Assembly: GCA_027449545.1 (NCBI GenBank)
Contig: DAIDLI010000122.1
Span: 111,313-175,312 of the forward strand
Source: Acidobacteriaceae bacterium
GTDB taxonomy: Bacteria; Acidobacteriota; Terriglobia; Terriglobales; Acidobacteriaceae
DNA: 64,000 nucleotides
Direction: 5' to 3'
Shown here: positions 27,362 through 37,476 of the stretch, piece after piece
Layout of the letters: each line of letters opens with the position of its first letter
Numbering within the stretch: the first letter of the stretch is position 1
Position numbers and translations under genes: made by a program
Notes under the pieces: generated by a model
The model's database searches: none
Told to the model about the DNA's origin: nothing
What the model saw: only the letters and a program-made list of their open reading frames with translations

Positions 27362-28132
27362 ATGCTGGAAGGAGCAACCGTGCAAAAAAATGAAGTCCTG
27401 CGCAAGATGTTGCCAACACGTGTTAGACCTAGACGCATCATCTCGGGGCCCTTGCAGGGGCGCCTTCTGGCTACCTCTTGGCATGATTATCCCGCCGCGT
27501 TGATCGGCCGGGCGGAACGAGATCTGATCGCCTGGATCCAGGCAAATGCGCGCCCAGGCGACACATGGCTCGATGTGGGAGCCAACTACGGCTATACTTC
27601 ACTTGCTCTCTGCAAGAGTGTAGGTGAGGGTGGTCGGGTTTTCGCCTTTGAGCCGCTCCTGCGCACGGCGGGCCATTTGGCCACGACTCGATCCGTAAAC
27701 CAGCTTCTTCAATTGACAGTAGTACCCCTTGCACTCGGCAACTCAGAAACGCTCACTCCCATCCGCGTGCCAGTCTGGAAGGGAATGGCCCAACCCGCCG
27801 GGCCAGGAACTCACGTGACGCTGGATAAGGCTCTCACAGAGACCATATTCTCGATCGGCTTGGACGCAGTCTGGACTTGCTTCTGCGGCCAAAATCCACG
27901 GGTTGCTGGAATCAAAATCGATGTTGAAGGAAGCGAAGTCGCCGTTCTACGCGGGATGAGAGCGACTCTTCGACAATATAGGCCCAAACTCGTAATCGAA
28001 GTCCACCGCTCCCGCGGCGTACGCCTCGACGAGGTTTTTGAAGAAGTCTCTCAGTCGGGCTACAGCCCAGAACCACATGTGATAGAAAAAACCGACCGGG
28101 AGGATCCAAACCTGGAATTTCTCCCTCTGTAG
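27362..28132 (+). CDS. FkbM-family methyltransferase
   Basis: DTWLDVGANYGYTSLALCKSVGEGGRVFAFEPLLRTAGHLATT; VAGIKIDVEGSEVAVLRGMRATLRQYRPKLVIEVH. Confidence 0.85.
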   Translation: MLEGATVQKNEVLRKMLPTRVRPRRIISGPLQGRLLATSWHDYPAALIGRAERDLIAWIQANARPGDTWLDVGANYGYTSLALCKSVGEGGRVFAFEPLLRTAGHLATTRSVNQLLQLTVVPLALGNSETLTPIRVPVWKGMAQPAGPGTHVTLDKALTETIFSIGLDAVWTCFCGQNPRVAGIKIDVEGSEVAVLRGMRATLRQYRPKLVIEVHRSRGVRLDEVFEEVSQSGYSPEPHVIEKTDREDPNLEFLPL

Positions 28133-28172
28133 CGAGAAAACCTTCAAATAAGCATCAAATTTCGTTCACCTC

Positions 28173-29645
28173 ATGCCTCCCCACATCCCTCGTTTCAATT
28201 CGCAGCGAGATGAAGGCGATCCCCTCCCGTCTGGCCACTCGGTGGAGACAAGCGTCCTCCTAGGCTGGCTGATGAGCATGGTTGCACTTCTGCTTCTCTC
28301 TTCCGCATTCCTGATTGGTGGAGCAGAACCGGCGACGATTGTGCTCGGAGCTCTAATTGGAGCACTGGGAGTTTACAAGCCTGCCACTGCACTGTGGACA
28401 AATATTGGATTTCTTGTCTTTGCCTGCGTGGCATTGCCCCCTCCGCCGCCCGGCCCCCTCCCACTCCAGTACTACTTTTGGGGTGCAGGTGCCGCAATGA
28501 TTGCTACGGGTGCCTCTCTAGGTTGGCTCGGGAAGCGCCCGGATCCTGCTCCTGCAACATCGATCCCCTTCGACTCCATCATGCGGTTGATCTTCGCAGT
28601 CTGTGTCATATCGTCGATCTACGGGATAGTCAGAGGGAATTCACCGTTTGCTGTCGTCAGACAACTTTTCGGTTGTGCGCTCCTCTTTGTCTACTATCTT
28701 CTGGGACAACACTTCTTTCTGAGCCTGGCTGATATTGAGCACTGGATTAAGAATGTGACTCGAGCGGTGGCAGCAGCCTCAGCCGTTTACTCCGCAAAGG
28801 CAATCTCCATAAGCCTCCGTGAGTCCTCCTATTTCCAAGACAGATCACCTCTCGCGTTCTTGGCTGGAGGCGCTGTTGTGCTGTTGTTCGTCGAAATTCT
28901 TCGGATCCCTTCGGTGAAGGCAAGGATACTAAACTCACTATTCCTAGTGTTCTGTACACTTGAAATTCTGGCGAGCGGGGCGCGATTTGTGATGGGGAGC
29001 GCCATAGCTACTGTACTGATCGTTGTTCTATTACGCCAAAGACGGCGTGTCTGGCTAGGTGGAATTGCCTTCTTGCTGTTGTCAGGAATTGCAGTTGGAA
29101 TCTTCGTTAGCCACCTGGACGAACTGACGGGACAGCTGAATACAGTGGCTGGACTTGCGCAAAGATTCTCACCGATAAACATAACGGACGACTGGTCATA
29201 TCTTTCCCGGATTGCTCAAATGCAGTCCATATTTGCGACGGTTCGACAGCACCCCATCCTGGGCGCGGGCATGGGAGCGGATGTGAATTATGTGGTCGAT
29301 GATCACCCCAATCTCTTTAATACCACTCCCTATGTGGATAACGGCTGGGGATTTGTTCTTCTCAAGATGGGCCTGGTGGGACTGCTTCTCTTCCTTGCGT
29401 TGATTTGGAAATTCCTCCGCTTTGCAGTGCGTCCTTTACCGCCTCAGATTCCTTTGCGCATTTTACATCTGCGCGAGTCTCTGCTCGCGCTCTTGCTATT
29501 TGGAATCCTGAGCTTTACAGGAGGCCCCACATTCTTTCAATTCACATCGTCAAGCCTGCTGGGCGTGGATTTGGGCGCTCTAGGCTGTCTGTGGAGCATC
29601 CTCAGCTCTAGCATGCAACCTAGTGAATCATCCATTCCCGCATAG
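28173..29645 (+). CDS. O-antigen ligase/polymerase-like (Wzy-type) membrane protein
   Basis: 490 aa, about 12 hydrophobic segments, ending with a periplasmic-loop-like AQMQSIFATVRQHPILGAGMGADVNYVVDDHPNLFNTTPYVDNGWGFVLLKMGLVGLLLFLAL. Confidence 0.85.
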   Translation: MPPHIPRFNSQRDEGDPLPSGHSVETSVLLGWLMSMVALLLLSSAFLIGGAEPATIVLGALIGALGVYKPATALWTNIGFLVFACVALPPPPPGPLPLQYYFWGAGAAMIATGASLGWLGKRPDPAPATSIPFDSIMRLIFAVCVISSIYGIVRGNSPFAVVRQLFGCALLFVYYLLGQHFFLSLADIEHWIKNVTRAVAAASAVYSAKAISISLRESSYFQDRSPLAFLAGGAVVLLFVEILRIPSVKARILNSLFLVFCTLEILASGARFVMGSAIATVLIVVLLRQRRRVWLGGIAFLLLSGIAVGIFVSHLDELTGQLNTVAGLAQRFSPINITDDWSYLSRIAQMQSIFATVRQHPILGAGMGADVNYVVDDHPNLFNTTPYVDNGWGFVLLKMGLVGLLLFLALIWKFLRFAVRPLPPQIPLRILHLRESLLALLLFGILSFTGGPTFFQFTSSSLLGVDLGALGCLWSILSSSMQPSESSIPA

Positions 29646-29670
29646 TCTATCGACAGGAAGTTACGAATCT

Positions 29671-30795
29671 ATGCGAATTGCGATCAACGCTGCGTACCTG
29701 CGCCGGGGTGCGCACGACGGAATTGCTAACTTCGGACGCGGCCTCATCCGTCACCTGGCAGAACTGGACGAGGATCTCCTACTCTACTCGCCCGAAGCCA
29801 TGGAGAGCATCAGAGGCAAACTTTACCACAGGAAGACGCCGGAAGCTTTGAGCGTGAGAAATGGTCCGCTTGCCGGGCTATTCAGGGTCGGAGTGTGGTC
29901 GCAGACAATCTTGCCATATCGCGCTCTACAAGACCACGCCAACGTGCTACTTTGTCCCGTTCCCGAGGGCATGTTCCGACCTATGGTTCCGCAGGTCATT
30001 GTAGTCCACGATTTGTTTCCCGCGATATTTCCACATTCGTTTGGGTATCTGCGCCAGTATGTCAAGTATGGCTTGCCAGCTATCCTTGCCGCGTCTGAAA
30101 AGATCATCGCAGCGTCCAAGCAAACCAAGAACGACATCGTTGCCCATTTTGGCATACCTGAAGACAAAGTTAGAGTAGTATATCAAGGGATTGATCCTAC
30201 ATACTTTTCGAATGATGCGGGTGTTGCCCCTGCAGGTCACCAAGAGCAGCCCTTCTTCCTATTCGTGGGTCGCGGATGTCCTCACAAAAACCTTGAGACT
30301 GTGCTGCACGCATTTGCGATCAATCATGCGACCACGCCGCACCAGTTAGTCGCCGTAATTGACGTCTACGGAAAGGAGGACGAGAATAACGTGCGCAGGC
30401 TCCTCCGGCTGGCCTCGTCATTAGGGATTCGTGAACGGCTTCGTATCCATTCCCACCTAACTTGTCGCGAAATCCTATTTCTGTACAGGAATGCTACCGC
30501 CGTGGTTCTCCTCTCCAAGTACGAGGGTTTTGGGTTGCCTCCGCTAGAAGCAATGGCTGTAGGCACGCCGGCGATTGTGAGCAACTCCAGCGCCCTTGGC
30601 GAAGTTGCGGGAGGAGGAGCTATTTGTGTGCCGTCAGATGATCCCGTTCCCGCCGCGGAAGCAATGAGGCAACTTGCATGCGATCCAGAGTTTCATGCCG
30701 CTCAATCGCGTATTGCAGCGGAGTATGCGCGCAGATTCACTTGGAAAAGGGCTGCTTGCGAGGTCCGTGAGATCCTCGCGCAGATCGCACGTTAG
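29671..30795 (+). CDS. Glycosyltransferase family 4
   Basis: MRIAINAAYLRRGAHDGIANFGRGLIRHLAEL; KNLETVLHAFAI; ATAVVLLSKYEGFGLPPLEAMAVGTPAIVSNSSALGEVAGGGA. Confidence 0.9.
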   Translation: MRIAINAAYLRRGAHDGIANFGRGLIRHLAELDEDLLLYSPEAMESIRGKLYHRKTPEALSVRNGPLAGLFRVGVWSQTILPYRALQDHANVLLCPVPEGMFRPMVPQVIVVHDLFPAIFPHSFGYLRQYVKYGLPAILAASEKIIAASKQTKNDIVAHFGIPEDKVRVVYQGIDPTYFSNDAGVAPAGHQEQPFFLFVGRGCPHKNLETVLHAFAINHATTPHQLVAVIDVYGKEDENNVRRLLRLASSLGIRERLRIHSHLTCREILFLYRNATAVVLLSKYEGFGLPPLEAMAVGTPAIVSNSSALGEVAGGGAICVPSDDPVPAAEAMRQLACDPEFHAAQSRIAAEYARRFTWKRAACEVREILAQIAR

Positions 30796-31942
30796 TGTAC
30801 TGAGTCAATAAATAACCACACTAAATATGCTGTGGACCATCTAACATGGCAGGGAGTGAGCCATGGGTCGCAGTGCTGCAGGGATTGAAGTAGCGGAGCG
30901 GGACAGAACGGTATTGGCTGGATGGGCGCGTCGGTCGAAGACAGCGCAGGCCTTGTCTCAGCGTGCGCAGATTATCTTGCGGCTGGGCGAAGGACAGAGC
31001 AGCAGCGACGTAGCGCGGCTGATGCAGGTACACATCCAGACGGTAGGCAAATGGCGGGAACGATTCCGCCTGCGCGGGGTCGACGGCCTGCTCGATGAGC
31101 CGCGGCCCGGCCAGCCGCGCAAGGTCACTGACGCACACGTGGAAGCGGTCATTGCGCGTACGCTTGAGAGCAAGCCGGCCAATGCAACGCACTGGTCCAC
31201 TCGCTCGATGGCCAAGGCGACGGGCCTGAACCAAACCGCCATAAGCCGCATCTGGCGCGCCTTTGCCTTGCAGCCACATCGCTCGGAGAGTTTCAAGCTG
31301 TCGCGCGACCCGTTATTCATCGACAAGGTGCGCGACATCGTTGGGCTTTACTTAAACCCGCCGCAGCGCGCTCTGGTGTTGTGTGTTGATGAGAAGAGCC
31401 AGATTCAGGCGTTGGAGAGGACTGCTCCTCTGTTGCCGATGCGGCCAGGGCAAGCCGAACGCCGCGCTCACGACTATATGCGCCACGGAACCACCAGCTT
31501 GTTTGCCGCTCTGAACACAAAAACCGGCGACGTCATTGCCAAGATGCATCGCCGGCATCGCTCCGAGGAGTTTCGCAAGTTTCTCGACACCATTGAAAAG
31601 AGTGTGCCTGAAGACCTCGACGTGCACCTGGTAATGGATAACTACGCCACACACAAAACCGCTGCGATTCAACGCTGGCTTATCAAGCGGCCCCGCTTCC
31701 ATGTGCACTTCACACCCACCTCGGCCTCATGGCTCAATCTGGTCGAGCGCTGGTTTGCCGCATTGACGGAAAAGCAACTGCGCCGAAACAGCTTCCGATC
31801 CACCCGCGAACTGGAAGCTGCTATCCGCCAATTTCTCGATCATCACAACGCCCAGCCAAGGCCCTTCGTCTGGACCAAAACCGCAGACCAAATCCTCGAT
31901 TCCATCGCTCGCTATTGTCAGCGAATTAACGACTCAGGACAC
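30795..31942 (+). mobile_element. IS630-family insertion sequence with terminal inverted repeats and TA target-site duplication
   Basis: Left end gtgtactgagtcaataaat; right end (revcomp) gtgtcctgagtcgttaatt; TA at 30793-30794 and 31943-31944; 1148 bp; intact transposase inside. Confidence 0.9.
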
Positions 31943-31945
31943 TAG
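30863..31945 (+). CDS. IS630-family transposase
   Basis: N-terminal HTH ([37 protein letters not shown]) and DDE motifs [52 protein letters not shown]. Confidence 0.97.
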   Translation: MGRSAAGIEVAERDRTVLAGWARRSKTAQALSQRAQIILRLGEGQSSSDVARLMQVHIQTVGKWRERFRLRGVDGLLDEPRPGQPRKVTDAHVEAVIARTLESKPANATHWSTRSMAKATGLNQTAISRIWRAFALQPHRSESFKLSRDPLFIDKVRDIVGLYLNPPQRALVLCVDEKSQIQALERTAPLLPMRPGQAERRAHDYMRHGTTSLFAALNTKTGDVIAKMHRRHRSEEFRKFLDTIEKSVPEDLDVHLVMDNYATHKTAAIQRWLIKRPRFHVHFTPTSASWLNLVERWFAALTEKQLRRNSFRSTRELEAAIRQFLDHHNAQPRPFVWTKTADQILDSIARYCQRINDSGH

Positions 31946-31983
31946 ATAGCCTTAACAGTACAAGAAGGAGCGGACTCAATCCT

Positions 31984-33192
31984 GTGCGCATTCTCTATGT
32001 TCTCCCGTTCTCCCCTTGGGAAGCCAAGGTTCGAAGCTTTAATCTGATTCGCCTTCTCGGGCAAAGGCACCAGATTGACCTGGTGTGCGTGGTTCGTTCG
32101 GAGCGTGATGTCCAGCGCGTCCGGGATATAGCACCACATTGCTCCAGCATCCGGACGGGAACCTTCGGCACTGCAGGAGCGATATTCAGGTGCCTAAAGG
32201 CCGTGCCCAGCAGTACCCCACTACGTATTGCGTATGTTGCCTCAGGGTCAATGCAGAGCGCTGTTCGGGAGGCAATCCAGCACAGGCGCCCCGATGTGAT
32301 TTATGTTGAGCGGTGGCGTGGCCTACAGTACGTACCTTATGAAGAGAAAATTCCGATTGTGTGCGACCCTACGGATTCGATGACTCTCTATAACCGCCGA
32401 CTACTGGCGGGTGGGAGCTTCGCTGAACGCATTCTGGGCGCAGAAGAATATGTGAAATTTCGCCACTATGAGCGCCGATTGGCAGAGCAGGTTGCCGCCA
32501 GCGTATTTTGTTCACATATTGATCTGGATTATGTCCGAAAGTACGCACCGACAGCGAGACTCGTTCACGTTCCTAATGGTGTGGATTGTGCACTATTTGG
32601 GCCAAAGACATCTGCAGAAGAACGGGAGAACACCATTGTCTTTGCCGGGAATTTTTCCTATTCACCTAACCGGCACGCGGTAAGCTATTTTCTCGCCGAT
32701 ATATACCCGCTTATTCGGCGTAAAGTGCCCGATGCGACTTTTACTATAGTTGGAAATCAGGCAACGCAGTTTGTACGACGAAAGTACCCCAGGATTGCTG
32801 GCGTATTGGTTCAAGACTTTGTTCCTTCATTGCGTCCTTGGCTTGCGCAGGGAGCCATCGCAATAGCACCCCAAAAAGTTGGAGCAGGTGTCAGCAACAA
32901 GATCCTTGAGGCGATGGCGGTCGGTACACCGATAGTTGCGAGTCGTGTTGCATGTGGGGATCTTCCTTGCGTTGCCGGGAAGCATCTTCTCATTGCAGAT
33001 GACGCGGCAGAATTTGCTCAACACGCCATTGATCTTCTGGCCGATGTATCCTTGCGGAGATCAATGGCAGAGAGGGCTGTAGCGTGGGTACGTCAATCGT
33101 ATGACTGGTCAGTTGTAGCCCTGCAGATGGAAGCCGTACTACTGGGTGCCTGCAGCGCCACGGAGGCTGTCGCACAGGGCTTCCGCTGCTAG
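31984..33192 (+). CDS. Glycosyltransferase family 4 (GTG start)
   Basis: MRILYVLPFSPWEAKVRSFNLIRLLGQRHQIDLVCVV; LVHVPNGVDCALF; KVGAGVSNKILEAMAVGTPIVASRVACGDLP; aaggag upstream. Confidence 0.9.
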   Translation: MRILYVLPFSPWEAKVRSFNLIRLLGQRHQIDLVCVVRSERDVQRVRDIAPHCSSIRTGTFGTAGAIFRCLKAVPSSTPLRIAYVASGSMQSAVREAIQHRRPDVIYVERWRGLQYVPYEEKIPIVCDPTDSMTLYNRRLLAGGSFAERILGAEEYVKFRHYERRLAEQVAASVFCSHIDLDYVRKYAPTARLVHVPNGVDCALFGPKTSAEERENTIVFAGNFSYSPNRHAVSYFLADIYPLIRRKVPDATFTIVGNQATQFVRRKYPRIAGVLVQDFVPSLRPWLAQGAIAIAPQKVGAGVSNKILEAMAVGTPIVASRVACGDLPCVAGKHLLIADDAAEFAQHAIDLLADVSLRRSMAERAVAWVRQSYDWSVVALQMEAVLLGACSATEAVAQGFRC

Positions 33193-33316
33193 GAACTTCG
33201 CTTCACGCCCAAAAACTGATCTTTGTCAGACTGTCTCTCGAGTGTTTTGCCGCTCGGGAGCAATCTGTTCGCAAATCGTCATCAGCCAGTCGTCGCACTG
33301 CGTCAGGAGATCGATC

Positions 33317-34696
33317 ATGATCGCACGTTTGCGTCACTACCAGCTTCTTCTGCGGATCACCATCTTTTCGCTTCCATTCTTGTCCTTTTATCTGGCGAGC
33401 TACATCGACTCTCATTCCCTCCACCAGACGGCTGCTTTTTCGTCGGCCGAATACCTGTATCTGGTGCTCTTCACCACGATGGTATGGTCTATCGTGGCGG
33501 AAAGACAGAACGTGACAAGCATCGCCAAGGTTAGTGCGGAGAACACCGGCATTCGAGCTTCCTTCGCTGCCTGTGGAATTACCTATCTCGTCGATCTGGT
33601 GGCTGTCTTTTTTGTGAACGAGCTGCTCTATTCGCGGCCGATCTTCATCTTCAGCGCCGTGCTTCTGCTGCTTCTCACGCTGATGGTTCGGACGCTGTTC
33701 CGGATTTTGGCGCGCGACTTCGCAGGAAAGCACGCGCCCACGCGAGTTCTGGTGGTGGGGGCCGGGCGGACTGCGGCACGCGCAGCCAGGCGACTGCAGT
33801 GCAACGAATACGTGCGCTGCGATGTGGTTGGATTTGTGCGAGTGCCCGGCGAGACCGCTTATATTACCGATACGCCGGTTTTTGAGCTGGACGAGATCGA
33901 CGCGATCGAAAGGCTGAACATCCAGGACATCCTGATTGCGGTATCGCCGGACCGGTATAGCGAGCTTCGCCGCTGCATTGCGAAGCTGAACGTCCTGTCC
34001 AAGCCGATGCGTATCGTTGTCAATCCTGGCAACGGGGTCAAGGTGCGCGAGCGGGTCCTGGAGATCGGACCGCTCCAGATGCTCGATCTCGATCCGGGGC
34101 CGGCCTACTCCATCTGGTACTTTCTCGTGAAGCGGGCATTCGACATGGCCTTTTCGGCTCTTGTCATTGCGATCTGCGCGGTTCCCATGCTCCTCATTGC
34201 GCTGATCATCAAGCTGTCATCGCCGGGTCCGATTCTCTTCCGGCAGCAGCGGGTGGGCATGAACGGAGCCGTCTTCACGATGTACAAGTTCCGCACCATG
34301 CGGCTGGCAAGAGGAGCGGAAGGGGATGTGCGCTGGACGACGCAAAACGATCCGCGCCGGACCCGGTTCGGGACTTTTCTGCGCAAGACCAGCCTCGATG
34401 AGCTGCCGCAGTTTTTCAACGTGCTGAAAGGCGAGATGAGCGTGGTTGGCCCCAGGCCGGAGCGCCCGCATTTTGTGAAACAGTTCCGCAGCGATATCGC
34501 CACGTATCAGGCGCGCCACTTCCTGAATGTGGGCATTACCGGGTGGGCCCAGGTGAACGGCCTAAGAGGAGATACTTCGATCCAAAAGCGCGTCCGTTAC
34601 GATCTCTATTACCTGCAACACTGGAGCCTCTCGTTTGATCTCCGCATCATTGTGAGGACGCTGCTGGGCGGCTTCATCAGCAAGAACGCCTATTGA
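33317..34696 (+). CDS. Undecaprenyl-phosphate hexose-1-phosphate transferase (polyprenyl glycosylphosphotransferase)
   Basis: ATG 33317 (MIARLRHYQLLLRITIFSLPFLSFYLA); KRAFDMAFSALVIAICAVPMLLIALIIKLSSPGPILFRQQRVGMNG...FRTMR...FLRKTSLDELPQFFNVLKGEMSVVGPRPERPHFV. Confidence 0.93.
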   Translation: MIARLRHYQLLLRITIFSLPFLSFYLASYIDSHSLHQTAAFSSAEYLYLVLFTTMVWSIVAERQNVTSIAKVSAENTGIRASFAACGITYLVDLVAVFFVNELLYSRPIFIFSAVLLLLLTLMVRTLFRILARDFAGKHAPTRVLVVGAGRTAARAARRLQCNEYVRCDVVGFVRVPGETAYITDTPVFELDEIDAIERLNIQDILIAVSPDRYSELRRCIAKLNVLSKPMRIVVNPGNGVKVRERVLEIGPLQMLDLDPGPAYSIWYFLVKRAFDMAFSALVIAICAVPMLLIALIIKLSSPGPILFRQQRVGMNGAVFTMYKFRTMRLARGAEGDVRWTTQNDPRRTRFGTFLRKTSLDELPQFFNVLKGEMSVVGPRPERPHFVKQFRSDIATYQARHFLNVGITGWAQVNGLRGDTSIQKRVRYDLYYLQHWSLSFDLRIIVRTLLGGFISKNAY

Positions 34697-34774
34697 TGCA
34701 GCAGCCGTCCACGCCGTCGGAACGGACCCGCTCGAAGAGCAGCGGACTTACCCGGAATCGCAGTCGTGCGCGTC

Positions 34775-36235
34775 TTAAACGTGCGGTAGCTGGGCGCGGT
34801 TCCAACTGCCGCCCAGGGCGCGGACCAGCAGCACGCTGGCTTCCAGTTGGCGGCGCAGGATGTCGATGTCGTTGCGCTGGTTATTGAGCGCGGTCGTCTG
34901 CGCGGTGATGACCTGCAGGTAAGTGTCCACGCCGCCCTGATAGCGGTTCATGAAGAGCTGGAGCGATTGCTCCGCCGACTGCGTGGCCAGGTGTTGCTGC
35001 TCGGATTCAGTCGAGAGCACGTGCAGCACCACTAGATTATCCTCCACCTGCTGAAAGGCGCTCAGCGTAGTCTGCCGGTAGTTGGCGACTGCGCCGTCAT
35101 ATCCCGCCAGCGCCGATTCCTTGACCGCATGACGCCGCCCGGCGTCGAACAGGGTCTCGGAAAACACCGGGCCCACCGCCCAGAAGCGGCTCGGCCACGT
35201 CAGCCAGTTCAGCGCTGACGTCCCCTGAAAACCTGCAACCGCCGACAGCCCCAGCGTGGGATACCATGCTGCCTGGGCGATGCCGATTCTCTCATTGGCC
35301 TCGGCCATGCGCCGCTCAGCGGCGGCGATGTCGGGGCGGCGCTGGAGCAGATCCGAAGGCACCACCCGCGGAATGGCGGGCAACGCCGGCGGATGCACGT
35401 CCAGCGGATCGGACGGCAGGCTGAAGGCCGCGGGCGGCTTCCCTATCAAAATCGCAATCGCATGCTCGTACTGCTGCCGTGTGGCGGTGATGTCGGAGTC
35501 CATCACCTGCACATCGCGGAGCTGCGTCTTGGCCTGCGCCACGTCGGCCATCGGCGCCGCGCCGCCTTCAAACAGGTTCTGCGTAAGCTGCAGGGCCTGG
35601 GTGTAGGCCTGCACGGTGTTGTCGAGCAGCTTCTTCTGCGCGTCCGCGCTGCGCAACTCGAAGTAATCCACAGCTAATTCTGCATGCAAACTCAGGCGCA
35701 CCGCGGCCACATCGGCGGCGCTCGCCTGAGTTTCTTCTTTTGCGGCGGAGACGCTGCGCCGGATACGTCCCCACAGATCCAGTTCCCAGGAAGACTCGAG
35801 TGGCAGGGTGAAGGAGCTTTCGCCGCCATCCGCCAGGTTGGACGGGAAGTAGGGCTGATGCGCCGAGTTACGCATGGCGCTGATCTCCGGACCCACGCCG
35901 ATAGTCGGCGCCTCAAAGGAGCGGTTGTACTGAATCTCCGCGCGCGCCTGCCGGAAGTTGGCCTCGGCCATCTTCAGCGTCTGGTTGGCTGAGTCCACCT
36001 GCTGCTCCAGGGCATCGAGCTGCGCATCCTGATACTGCTGCCACCACGGTCCGCGGGGCGTGGCGTCGCCGGGTTGCGCGGGCGTCCAGCCATCCACCGG
36101 CTTTGCGTTCGCCTGCGGCGCTTCCTTGAAGGCCGGGGTGATGGCGGTGGCCGGCACCTTGTACTTGGGACCCACCATGCAGCCGGTCATCAGGAGCAGC
36201 AGCGCGCCGGCGGAGATGTGCAGGAGAGTCTTCAT
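34775..36235 (-). CDS. RND efflux outer-membrane lipoprotein (NodT/OprM-like)
   Basis: MKTLLHISAGALLLLMTGCMVGPKYKVPATAI (lipobox); DLWGRIRRSVSAAKEETQASAADVAAVRLSLHAELAVDYFELRSAD; RRPDIAAAERRMAEANERIGIAQAAWYPTLGLSAVAGFQG. Confidence 0.94.
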   Translation of the reverse strand: MKTLLHISAGALLLLMTGCMVGPKYKVPATAITPAFKEAPQANAKPVDGWTPAQPGDATPRGPWWQQYQDAQLDALEQQVDSANQTLKMAEANFRQARAEIQYNRSFEAPTIGVGPEISAMRNSAHQPYFPSNLADGGESSFTLPLESSWELDLWGRIRRSVSAAKEETQASAADVAAVRLSLHAELAVDYFELRSADAQKKLLDNTVQAYTQALQLTQNLFEGGAAPMADVAQAKTQLRDVQVMDSDITATRQQYEHAIAILIGKPPAAFSLPSDPLDVHPPALPAIPRVVPSDLLQRRPDIAAAERRMAEANERIGIAQAAWYPTLGLSAVAGFQGTSALNWLTWPSRFWAVGPVFSETLFDAGRRHAVKESALAGYDGAVANYRQTTLSAFQQVEDNLVVLHVLSTESEQQHLATQSAEQSLQLFMNRYQGGVDTYLQVITAQTTALNNQRNDIDILRRQLEASVLLVRALGGSWNRAQLPHV

Positions 36236-37476
36236 GGCTGCGCGCTCCTGACCACCTGAACCGGTTGCCCGTCCTCCAGCGAATCCGAGGGATCCAGGAT
36301 CACGGCGTCGGTGGGCTTGAGGCCGGAGACGACTTCGACGCTGCTGCCGTAGTCGTGGCCGATGGTGATGGGCACCAGGTGCGCATGCCCGTCACGCACC
36401 AGGCCCACGCGCAGGCCCTCGGAGCGAAAGAGCAGCGTGTTAGAAGGGATGGTGACCGCGCCGGCGGCGGGCGGCACCGTCAGGTGCACAAAGGCATAGG
36501 AGCCGGGGCGCAGCAGGCCGTCGGGATTGGCCACATCCACTTCCACATTGAGGGTGCGGGTCGCCATGTCGATGGCATCGGAGTTGCGCACCAGGGTTCC
36601 GGTGAAGGTTCGCCCCGGATATTCATCCAAGGTGATGGCGACCTTCTCGCCGGTGCGCACGGCATCGGTGTAGACCTCAGGGACGGGGATGTAGACACGC
36701 AGCGTCCGGATGGAGGCGAGGTGAAAGAGCTCCTGCGGCGGATTGTTCTCGCCTGCCTGGATGAGGTCGCCGATATCGGTTTTGCGCTGGGTGATGACCC
36801 CGTCGAAGGGTGCGTAGATGTTCTCGTAGGCCTGAAGCTGCTCCAGCCGGCGGACGTTGGCCTCATTGGAAGCAAGGATGGCCTGCTTGGAGGCGAGATC
36901 GCTCACCGCCTGATCGGTGGACTGCTGCGAAACCGAATTGGTCTTGAGCAGATGCTGCCAGCGCGCCGCGGTGATCTGGGCCAGTTGCAGGTTGGCCTGG
37001 GCGTTCTTGAGTTGCGCTTTGGCCTGCGCGAGCTGCTGGTCCAGTTCGGGCGTTTCGATGGTGGCCAGCAGCTGTCCTTTTCTTACGTGCGCACCGATAT
37101 CGAAGTACCACTTGCGCAGGTAGCCGCTGGTGCGCGCGTAGATGGGCGTGTCGATATAGGGCTGCATGTTGCCGGGCAGGGCAATCTCCTGGCTCGCCGA
37201 CCCGAGCCTGGGGTGGACCACGTCTACAGGCGGAACGGACGACAAGGCGGTGGCGTGGGCCAGCCTGGCCTCGGCCTGGGCGCGGGCACGGATGCCGGCG
37301 TAGATCGCCACGGCGACAACCGCCAGTACGATAATCGCGAGCCAGGTGCGTCCCCTGCCTCCCGGGTTCTGCTGCGGCGTGCCTGCCGCTCCAGGATTCT
37401 GTTCGGCTGTCTGGCTGCGCGTGGTGTGGGTCTCGTTGGCTACCGTGGTCATGGAATTCTCCGTCGCGCTAGGCAT
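36232..37476 (-). CDS. RND efflux periplasmic adaptor (HlyD/MFP)
   Basis: IALPGNMQPYIDTPIYARTSGYLRKWYFDIGAHVRKGQLLATIETPELDQQLAQAKAQL; start inferred at 37476 (or 37452), overlapping the permease stop. Confidence 0.9.
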   Translation of the reverse strand: MPSATENSMTTVANETHTTRSQTAEQNPGAAGTPQQNPGGRGRTWLAIIVLAVVAVAIYAGIRARAQAEARLAHATALSSVPPVDVVHPRLGSASQEIALPGNMQPYIDTPIYARTSGYLRKWYFDIGAHVRKGQLLATIETPELDQQLAQAKAQLKNAQANLQLAQITAARWQHLLKTNSVSQQSTDQAVSDLASKQAILASNEANVRRLEQLQAYENIYAPFDGVITQRKTDIGDLIQAGENNPPQELFHLASIRTLRVYIPVPEVYTDAVRTGEKVAITLDEYPGRTFTGTLVRNSDAIDMATRTLNVEVDVANPDGLLRPGSYAFVHLTVPPAAGAVTIPSNTLLFRSEGLRVGLVRDGHAHLVPITIGHDYGSSVEVVSGLKPTDAVILDPSDSLEDGQPVQVVRSAQP

